Made by a program: the position numbers and the translations under genes. From JALHNI01 sp965229305 (GTDB lineage Bacteria > Acidobacteriota > Terriglobia > Bryobacterales > Bryobacteraceae), in NCBI GenBank assembly GCA_965229305.1, contig CBDDIZ010000033.1, positions 186,001-250,000 of the forward strand: 64,000 bases of DNA, read 5' to 3'. A model generated the notes under the pieces. It was not told the origin of the DNA and did no database searches. It saw nothing but the letters and a program-made list of their open reading frames with translations. Positions within the stretch are counted from its first letter, which is position 1; the number at the start of each line of letters is the position of its first letter. Of this stretch, positions 54,301 through 60,690 are shown one piece after another.

Positions 54301-57021
54301 CTTTCGTTCGCGATGACCACCAGTTCAGCTCAGAACAGGTCGATGAGGCTCGCGCCGGGCGCGCCGCCGATCGTGGTGAAGCTCGAGAGTTCCGATCCCG
54401 GAGTGCTCGAGCTGAATCGGCTCACGGTGACCATTCCGTCCTCTGAGAATTACACGGTAACCGGACTCAAAGCGGGCACGAGTCTGCTGAAACTGTCCGG
54501 GGGGAGCAACGTGACGGCGGAGCCCCGAGAACTGCGGGTGACGGTGGAGGAGAAGGTGACGACGCCGGTGGCGCCGACGCTGCCGAAGGAGTTGGTGGTG
54601 GGGAAGGATTTGCAGACTGCCGTGCAATTTCGCTACTACCGGCCAGCGGATCAGCCGGTGGCGCGAATCACGGTGGACGATCCTACCGTAGCCGTGGTGA
54701 GCGCGAGTGGGACGGCGCCGGGAAGCCAGCAGGCGGACGTGCCGGTGCGGCCGGCCGATGAGTATGCCTTCTGGATTCAGGGCTTACAAGAGCGCGGCGA
54801 AACCCGGGTGCGGGTGCGGTTGGGGAACGAGCCGGAGCAGGTCATACGGGTGATTCTCGCCCCCTCAGCGATCGGTATGATCAACCGGCAGACAGCGTTG
54901 GAGAAGTTCGATATCGCGCCGGTGCCGCTAGAGGACCGGACAGGAGCGGCTTTAGCATTTCAGGGACTGCGACCGGGGGTGAAGGCGCAGGTGAGCCTGC
55001 GAGTGGAAGGAGCGCCGCTGACGCTCACCCCGGCGAGCTTGACACTGGATCACCAGACGAGCCTGGTTTCGGTGGCTTACAAGGCTTCGGCCGCGCCGTC
55101 GGAAGTGATCATTGAGGCACCGGGTTTTACGACGTCACCGCGCGTTTCCCGCGTGACGTTGGCGGGCGGACCGGCGTTGAATCTGGCGGCCCCGAGTGGG
55201 AGTCCGGTGGCGGCGTATCCGGGCATTACGGCGTTCGATGTGTCGACGTTCTCCGGGGTGACCTGGCCCCTGAAGGTGACTTCGCTGACGCCGGAGGTGC
55301 TCCTGGTGAGCGCAAGTCTGAATGAGCCCGGATCCGAATCGATTCGTCTCGCGGCGGGCGGCCGGTTTTACCTGCAGGGTCTTCGGGCGGGAGCGCTCGG
55401 CAGCATCCGGGTGGAAGGACCATCCTCGGCGACGCTCGAGACCAACGTGATGGTTTATCCGAGACGAGCGGAACGCTCGACGAACGGCAGCCTGATCGAA
55501 GGCCAGGAAGGTCTGTATCGCCTGTATCTGTCCGCGGGACCCACGGGGGGAACAGTGACACCGGTTTGGGTAGCGAAAGGCGAGCCGGCGCTCCGATTTG
55601 CCATACGGTCCGCGAATCCGGAGATTCTGACGGTGGCCGCTTCGACACTCGAAATCCGGGAAGGCCAAGCGGAGACATCGGTGACGCTCAAGGCCGGGGC
55701 CAGCGGAGTGACGGAAGTATTGACCGAAGCGCCCGAGGGGGTGGAGTTGGCGTCGGGTCGGACGCCGGTGGTGGTTCGGAAACCGGCGCTTTCCGGAAGC
55801 GGACTTTCCAATGGAGAGGTATCGGTAGGGCGGAACATCCAGGTGGCCTTGAGCCTCACGGCCGAACAGCGCAGTTCGACCGGAACAGCGCAAGTGACCA
55901 GTGGGGACCCCGCGCGACTGGTGATCTCCCGGTCGTCGCTCACGCCAGGGGCGGCGTCCGCAACGGTGAACGTCCAGGATGGCCGGGTGGAGACGATCTT
56001 TCTGCAAGCGCTCGAGGGGAGCGGCGAGGTACCGCTGCGGGTGAGCTTACCGGGTTATGCGGAGACGGTGATCACGGTGATCCTACGGCCGTCCTGGCTG
56101 CGCCTTTCGCGCTCCGGTGTCACGCTGACGCCCGGCGAACGGGCGACGCTGACGGTGGAGGCCGCCTACGAAGCGGCTGGGGGCGATGTCGCCGGCAATT
56201 TGCGGCCCGGATTGGGCACGGTGAGCTTCGGACTGCGAGCGGATCGGGACGGAGTGGTGACGGGCTTACCGGCGAGCGGGCAGTTGGGGGCAGACGGGCG
56301 GGCGACATTCACCATCACGGGAGCGGCGAATGGCGAAGTGATTCTGGGAGTGGATGGTACGCCGCTGTTCGACGCCACGTCGCCCAGCCGGTTCAGCCGC
56401 GTGGTGGTGGCGGCGACGAGTCCGGGGCGCATAAACGTTGACTGTGGCGGCGTGCTGGGACATGACACGCAACGGGAGTGCTTTTTCTCCGGAGTTTCGG
56501 GACTCACCGTCCGATCCGAGGATCCCACGAAAGTCCTGGTGAGCACCGATACGGGGCAACCGGGGCGAGCGGAGGTCACGCCAGGGCGCAACTCGTTTGT
56601 GTTGCAGGGGCTGGCCGCGGTGGGAACCACGGAACTGATCCTCAACGCTCCGGGCTACGCCGAGACGCGGTTTGCCGTGGTGCATCGGCCGACCTATGTA
56701 GCGCTCGAAGGTTTCTCGTCCGCCCCATCCAGCTTCACAATTGCGCGGGGTAGCCGGACTTCGCGGACGCTGGCGTTGCAACTCACGCCTCCCTACGGAA
56801 CGCTTACACCGCGCGCAGGGTTGCAGTTGCCTGTGACGTTGACAGTTGAGCCGGCGGGCATCGTCAAGATCGACCCGGCATCGCTCGCCTTCGGCCCAGC
56901 CAGAGATTCGCAGACGTTCACGATCGAAGGGCTGGCCGTGGGGGCAGCAACAGTGCGCATGGCGGCGCCGGGCCATCCGGGCTCGCCCTTGACCACATTT
57001 ACGGTCCGGGTGACCCAGTGA
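51316..57021 (+). CDS. giant secreted protein: SBBP propellers plus about 10 Ig-like repeat modules
   Basis: Starting at ATG 51316, the protein has about 1901 residues with a signal peptide (GVCGLFFLRCTSYFFFLLTL). The first 230 residues resemble the N-terminal domain found with SBBP repeats (FEKNQGQAPASVQYLARIP, YPGVDAVFYEKN, RPLVIDPVLEMFTYVGG). Then come about six SBBP-type units (YLGGSGGESANTVTWLG, TYWGGSGDETARGIAMN, TYFGGAGDDRVNGVQVG). From about residue 690 on there are about 10 modules of 100-130 residues, each with a closing motif like GEVPLRVSLPGYAETVITVI followed by L-PS, and ending GHPGSPLTTFTVRVTQ. It is probably an extracellular adhesin or matrix protein. Confidence 0.8.
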   Translation: MRAPAVLGVCGLFFLRCTSYFFFLLTLQAAEPPMFLSFEKNQGQAPASVQYLARIPGGQVFFTAGDVIFTAPGREAVSLRFPGAAGQMTWQPMEREQETVSYFVGSDASRWVRNAPVYRRIVCRDLYPGVDAVFYEKNRQLEYDLVVAPGADVARVRLAWSEAKQASETIVAGLLQQHRPEVYQTTAAGERKAIEGRFVPTERAGEFRLALGRFDATRPLVIDPVLEMFTYVGGESDDEVIAVGPGYVVGNTSSILFPTAPVERRRSRDVFVRGTGAVSTVANARVLVGTLIFGGVDDDEVGGAALLDLRAASIQVVGTTRRTAPEEGYHGGASDGFVATVTFTDRGVVLSEYVFVGGSGEDRLKAVAVSDFREYAAVGVTDSPDLPTTGAQQTSLAGGRDAFYVISDNRQPKYGYLGGSGGESANTVTWLGVSQVLLGGETSSGDLPARAENTADPGSGSNGFFALVTRSVEANGNGATTFTTWYFGGQGEDRIEALVCTAPTATQSLPAPIRLTAPPCAFTGTTTSPDLALVNPTRATYAGGRDVFIGTLDWQTRRVLSLTYWGGSGDETARGIAMNWAGDLWVVGSTRSEDFPTTDAFQGRPGGGEDGFLVLLERNGSVRQSTYFGGAGDDRVNGVQVGRTNLAQIVGGTSSTNLPETKGGQVRGAGQEGFIAELGTAYLIGPDEVILPRDGAITLSLRSATAPSVLVTYRSSDPTRLRVGAGAEQVTAMVDSNVQLEALAGEGEAELIATATGFPEKRIRVRLYPSVLQVGGAVARVSRWAGTVTNWFPLLRAVDPATGRVVGPSAVLRSGLANQPVRWSSSDASVISVTDLPPTGVTAQVRREGSTTIAYEVASLRSEPWEMTVVAPELFPLEAIVGENLVTTFTPAFQLQGNVAFPNRGTITYRSEDTTRLRVSSDGEWGREAVTLPLANQIPLYLHGLASSGTVQLIVTSTEFTGERLLQVRLEPAMVRFSLYSPEGEGKLKVEQTANLSFAMTTSSAQNRSMRLAPGAPPIVVKLESSDPGVLELNRLTVTIPSSENYTVTGLKAGTSLLKLSGGSNVTAEPRELRVTVEEKVTTPVAPTLPKELVVGKDLQTAVQFRYYRPADQPVARITVDDPTVAVVSASGTAPGSQQADVPVRPADEYAFWIQGLQERGETRVRVRLGNEPEQVIRVILAPSAIGMINRQTALEKFDIAPVPLEDRTGAALAFQGLRPGVKAQVSLRVEGAPLTLTPASLTLDHQTSLVSVAYKASAAPSEVIIEAPGFTTSPRVSRVTLAGGPALNLAAPSGSPVAAYPGITAFDVSTFSGVTWPLKVTSLTPEVLLVSASLNEPGSESIRLAAGGRFYLQGLRAGALGSIRVEGPSSATLETNVMVYPRRAERSTNGSLIEGQEGLYRLYLSAGPTGGTVTPVWVAKGEPALRFAIRSANPEILTVAASTLEIREGQAETSVTLKAGASGVTEVLTEAPEGVELASGRTPVVVRKPALSGSGLSNGEVSVGRNIQVALSLTAEQRSSTGTAQVTSGDPARLVISRSSLTPGAASATVNVQDGRVETIFLQALEGSGEVPLRVSLPGYAETVITVILRPSWLRLSRSGVTLTPGERATLTVEAAYEAAGGDVAGNLRPGLGTVSFGLRADRDGVVTGLPASGQLGADGRATFTITGAANGEVILGVDGTPLFDATSPSRFSRVVVAATSPGRINVDCGGVLGHDTQRECFFSGVSGLTVRSEDPTKVLVSTDTGQPGRAEVTPGRNSFVLQGLAAVGTTELILNAPGYAETRFAVVHRPTYVALEGFSSAPSSFTIARGSRTSRTLALQLTPPYGTLTPRAGLQLPVTLTVEPAGIVKIDPASLAFGPARDSQTFTIEGLAVGAATVRMAAPGHPGSPLTTFTVRVTQ

Positions 57022-57057
57022 CGGCGGCTACGCCTGGGTGAAGCCGTAAGGGGTGGC

Positions 57058-57304
57058 CGTGGGGTCGGCGGAGCGGTGGGCGGGCCGTTCGAGTGAGCGA
57101 CGCGAAAGAACTGGTAGTGTCCTGGAGGTGGGCAGGACTCACTGGAGGAAGGAGATGTTGGATTGGGGGGCGTTTTTGCGGGCGCCGATCGAGGCGGAGA
57201 AGGTGGCGGCGGCTTGGGAACGGGTGCGGTCGGGGTCGGTGTGGAATCGGCCGGGGTGGATGTTGTTTGTGGTTAAGGAGGTGACGGGGCGGGCCGTGGG
57301 CTGA
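57058..57304 (+). pseudogene. RAYT remnant (C-terminal part, rearranged)
   Basis: The frame has GSAERWAGRSSERRE (compare GSAERWAWSSARAHVE in the RAYT at 44.3 kb). A spacer follows, then the same C-terminal LDWGAFLRAPIEAEKVAAAW run as the copy past the RAYT stop, ending at TGA 57304. The rest of the RAYT is absent, so this is a decayed second copy. Confidence 0.6.
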
Positions 57305-57462
57305 GTTTGGGGTCTTAGGCTCTGGAGGCGTGGCCAGGTGGATGCGGTGATGGCGAGCTAGGGTTGCGGTCGGTGGACATTTGGCGGCAGGTGGGCCGTG
57401 GGGGCGGTCGGTGCCCTCGTTTGCGTCGGCGGTCCCCGCATTGGCGCTTCTTTCCTGGTGCT
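57157..57462 (+). repeat. copy 2 of the ~305-bp RAYT tail duplication
   Basis: Near-identical to 44426-44736, ending in CCTGGTGCT, which is the target duplication of the IS256 element. The differences (for example at the end of the reading frame, 57255-57285) show the two copies are not recent duplicates. Confidence 0.85.
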
Positions 57463-58979
57463 GAGCCTGTAAAACAGAGTGTGTAAACGCCGTTCTTCGA
57501 GAAAATGAAGGAGAACGAGATGAAGCTGAATATCGAGAAGTTCGACGAGTTGTATGACGAAGCGGTGAAAGAGCACCGAGGAGGGGTGGACGAAACGACG
57601 CTGACGGGACTGCTGCAACAGATGCTGAAGCGGGGGATGGAGCGGGCGTTGCAAGGGGAACTGACGCACCATCTGGGCTACGAGAAGTACGCGGCGGCGG
57701 GACGCGGGAGCGGGAACTCGCGGAATGGGACGAGCGCCAAGACGCTGAAGGGCGAGTTGGGAGAGGTGGTCGTCGAGGTACCGCGCGACCGCAACGGCGA
57801 GTTCGAGCCGCAGTTGATCGGGAAGCACCAGACGCGCCTGGCCGGCTTGGATGCCAAGATCGTGGCGCTCTATGCGCGGGGCTTGACCACGCGAGATATT
57901 CAAGCCCATTTGCAGGAGATCTACGGCGTCGAAGTCAGTGCGGCGTTGGTGTCCGAAGTGACTGACGCAGTGATGGAAGACGTCAAGACGTGGCAGAACC
58001 GGCCGCTCGAATCGCTCTATGCCATCGTGTATCTCGATGCGTTGGTGGTGAAAGTGCGGCACAACGGGCGCGTGGATAATCGGGCGTTTTTCCTGGCGAT
58101 TGGCGTCGATTGGAGTGGCCAGAAAGACGTGCTGGGCATCTGGGTCACGGCGAACGAAGGAGCGAAGTTCTGGTTAGCGGTGCTGACGGAGCTGAAGAAT
58201 CGCGGCGTGAAAGACGTGCTGATCTTCTGCGTGGATGGCCTGCGCGGATTTCCGGAGGCGATTGAAAACGTGTTTCCGCAGGCGGAGGTGCAGCATTGCA
58301 TTGTGCACGCGGTGCGCGCGAGTTTGAACTATGTGAATTGGAAGGAGCGCAAAGCAGTAGCCGCCGCACTGCGACCGATCTATCGGGCTGCCACTGCCGA
58401 GCAAGGCCAGCAGGCGCTCGAGGCGTTCGCGACCGAGTGGGGGAGTAAGTATCAGCCGATCGTCAACTTATGGCGAACGAATTGGGAGCGGCTGTCGCCG
58501 TTCTTCGCTTACCCCGACGAGATCCGGAAGATCATCTACACGACCAATGCCATTGAATCGCTCAATAGCACCCTGCGCAAGACGCTCAAGACGCGGGGAT
58601 CATTTCCGAGCGATGAAGCGGCGTTGAAGTTGATCTATCTGACCTTGCAGAATCTGATCGCGCGTTGGGAGTCGGTGCAAGGCTGGAAGGCGGCCATGAA
58701 TCGCTTCCAGATTCTGCACGGCGAACGGATCGCCGCCGCGCTGGGCACGTGATCGTGGGGCCTTCGAACTGCAGAGCGTCAGTCAGGCAGGCGGGGACCG
58801 CCGTCAAGGCAACCCGCTCCGCGGGCTCGCTGCGCTCGGCCTGGACCGCGCCCCCCGCCTGCCTACGGATTCCATGAAGAGTTCGAAGGCCGGGCTCGAA
58901 GCCGGTTTGCACCCTGGTTTCGATCGGCCTGCGCCGATCGTCTGGCGAACGGCGGTTTACACATTTTCATTGACAGGAC
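57463..58979 (+). mobile_element. IS256-family insertion sequence, complete, with 9-bp target duplication
   Basis: The 1517-bp element carries one full-length transposase. The ends (CCTGTAAAACAGAG near 57467 and, inverted, CCTGTCAATGAAAA near 58976) both continue to TGTGTAAAC inward, giving imperfect inverted repeats of about 26 bp. It is flanked by CCTGGTGCT at 57454-57462 and 58980-58988, a 9-bp duplication. It inserted at the leader of REP-like array 3. A 12-bp inverted repeat GGCCTTCGAACT / AGTTCGAAGGCC lies at 58760-58890, between the transposase and the right end. Confidence 0.85.
57520..58752 (+). CDS. IS256-family (mutator) transposase
   Basis: The 410-residue protein starts at ATG 57520, with AAGGAG upstream; ATG 57505 is also in frame. 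It has the DDE residues in AIVYLDALVVKV, LIFCVDGLRGFPEAI and TTNAIESLNSTLRK, plus the QHCIVHAVRAS signature. The frame is intact, and the element looks recently active. Confidence 0.92.
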   Translation: MKLNIEKFDELYDEAVKEHRGGVDETTLTGLLQQMLKRGMERALQGELTHHLGYEKYAAAGRGSGNSRNGTSAKTLKGELGEVVVEVPRDRNGEFEPQLIGKHQTRLAGLDAKIVALYARGLTTRDIQAHLQEIYGVEVSAALVSEVTDAVMEDVKTWQNRPLESLYAIVYLDALVVKVRHNGRVDNRAFFLAIGVDWSGQKDVLGIWVTANEGAKFWLAVLTELKNRGVKDVLIFCVDGLRGFPEAIENVFPQAEVQHCIVHAVRASLNYVNWKERKAVAAALRPIYRAATAEQGQQALEAFATEWGSKYQPIVNLWRTNWERLSPFFAYPDEIRKIIYTTNAIESLNSTLRKTLKTRGSFPSDEAALKLIYLTLQNLIARWESVQGWKAAMNRFQILHGERIAAALGT

Positions 58980-58988
58980 CCTGGTGCT

Positions 58989-59085
58989 GGACATGGCCGA
59001 CTACCGCCTACTACCGGACATGCCTACTCATCTGGTGCCGGACATGGCCTACTCAGTCCTTCCGGGTGCCGGACATGGCCTACTC
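58989..59085. repeat. REP-like array 3 (4 diverged units)
   Basis: Four units: GGACATGGCC followed by GACTACCG, GGACATGCCTACTC, GGACATGGCCTACTCAG and GGACATGGCCTACTCC, with the TCTGGTGCC leader inside the array. It follows the IS256 element, and its units end in CTACT rather than CTACG. The array lies between the IS256 element and the RHS tip C cassette. Confidence 0.65.
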
Positions 59086-59203
59086 CTCTGCTCATGGCTC
59101 CTCCTTCTCGAGATATTGAGCCTCCACCATTCCCGGCGCGGTTCAAAGCTCAAAGTCCAGCGTCGGACACGGTAGCGGCAGTTGTGTGGTTAGTCGTTGG
59201 GAT

Positions 59204-59530
59204 TCACGAAATTGCTCGTTTCAGGAAGAGAGCCGTTCCATCAGCCTCGATCGTAGCCAGTAGTCTCGTGTACGGCATCCACTTCTCGTCGTCAAGACCA
59301 TCGAAAACCAAAAGAAACTGGTCAGATGGCCAGGATGACTCGAAAACCTCATCGTCCAGAACGTCGAAGTTCCGTTGCAAATAGACGACTCCTTCGGGAA
59401 CTTCCGTCCGGAAGTAGTCGCCACCACGGTACGAGCTTGAATGCGGTCGAAAAGCAATGCTAAGTAGTTTGCTCACCTGTTCAGCGGCGAGTTCGAGACT
59501 CGGGTATCGCAAGCCGTACTTCAACATCAC
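59204..59530 (-). CDS. candidate immunity protein for RHS tip C
   Basis: The 108-residue protein (MMLKYGLRYPSLELAAEQVS) has no signal peptide and an alpha/beta appearance with FLLVFDGLDDEKWMPY. Its start codon overlaps the stop of the toxin gene (ATGA). A cytoplasmic immunity protein fits a nucleotide-transferring toxin that acts inside the cell. Role inferred from position. Confidence 0.55.
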   Translation of the reverse strand: MMLKYGLRYPSLELAAEQVSKLLSIAFRPHSSSYRGGDYFRTEVPEGVVYLQRNFDVLDDEVFESSWPSDQFLLVFDGLDDEKWMPYTRLLATIEADGTALFLKRAIS

Positions 59531-60236
59531 TGCAACCCCTGATACGGAGCGCCCCTCTGACGTAGCGCCTCTTCAGATTCGTAAATCATGAAGTTCACAG
59601 GTCTGCCAGCTTGCTGAGATAGCCGTTGAACCAGCTTTTCTAACCGAGGGCTTTCAATGCCTCGGCTCCTAACAGTCCGGTACGACTCCCCTTGCCTCGT
59701 AGTACCGACGACAGCAATGTCGAAATCACTTGTCCTCCCGAGATCGAATGCAGCACCAGTGGAGAAGCTCTTCCCCGTAGTCGTACTGCCTCCAAGGAAC
59801 GCCTGAACTCCGTCTCCTGCTACCTCCCGCAGTCCGCTTGAGACAGCCTTGCCAAACGGCTGGAACTGCCCGGAACTCGTAAATCCGTATGGCAATTTAG
59901 AACCCGTGGCCATCTCGGCCGCTGCGGCAGTTACTTCTTGGCCCGTGGGTGAATTGAAGAATTGTGTAACCCAAACGTAGGCTTGCTGACCATAGCGTGA
60001 TGCCGCTTGACTGGCCTGTCCACCCCACCGTTGCACAGCCGTCGCAGCCTTGTCCGCATAGGGACTTAGACGCTGCATCAACATGGGATTCCTACCGTCT
60101 GGATCAACATAGGCCAGAGGATTGTTGAGCGAATATGCGTACTTGTTCCAACGCTGCGGTTCCGCTAGGTAGCTCTCAAGTTCCTCACGGCTACTGGCCT
60201 CTTGCAGAATACTGAACGGGTCGGGGCTCGCCCCCG
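59527..60236 (-). CDS. orphan RHS tip C with nucleotidyltransferase-like toxin domain
   Basis: The frame enters from the RHS core end without a start of its own: SPDPFSILQEASSREELESY, then NKYAYSLNNPLAYVDPDGRN. A 185-residue tip from MLMQRLSPYADKAA follows. Near its end it has a nucleotidyltransferase-like pattern FLGGSTTTGKSFSTG then LGRTSDFDIAVVG (GS...DxD). This motif is known from several RHS-type toxins that transfer nucleotides to RNA or protein. The core upstream is lost at about 60236. An ATG at 60084 could start translation without the RHS part. Confidence 0.6.
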
Positions 60237-60690
60237 CCCATCTAAAGGACCTCGCTTGAGCCGGTTCAGGACCTCGGGCACGTCGAAACTAACGAGTCCT
60301 TTCGAAATCAGATTCGGCGACTCTCCTTCCTGCAGGGTCTCTGAGGCGAGAACGATACCGGCGAGCGTGATGAGCAGAGGATAAAGCATTGACCGCCGGC
60401 CTCGATTGTATCGCCAGGCGTGCTGGCTAAAAGGGGACGGTGTAGCTGGCGCCTGCGGACTCCCTTCCCTGGTGAGAAACACCGCTCTGCACCGAGCACG
60501 GATTTGCAGCGCGGCCTCGCGGGTGAGGCGTCGAAGGCATCGAGGCGCTCGGCGTTGTGACGGGATACGCAAGTCGGCGGTGAGAGTTGGCGAGTCACTT
60601 ACTCGGCAGGAAGGAAGAGATGGGCGGTCGCGCGCTCAGTGCTCCTCTAATGCTGCGCGCAGTCCCGCCTATACTGGCGGAGGAGGATCG
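60237..60690. other. 454-bp region with a truncated minus-strand gene start
   Basis: A minus-strand frame from ATG 60388 reads MLYPLLITLAGIVLASETLQ, an export-type start, then GESPNLISKGLVSFDVPEVL, before running into the RHS tip C fragment in a different frame. It may be the start of a gene broken when the tip was inserted. The remaining 300 bp up to 60690 have no gene I can support; the Shine-Dalgarno sequence GGAGGAGG of the tricorn gene lies at their end. Confidence 0.45.

Noticed and set aside
59094..59384. Plus-strand gene after array 3
   Set aside because: It overlaps the immunity candidate on the other strand and has no Shine-Dalgarno sequence or family-like pattern.
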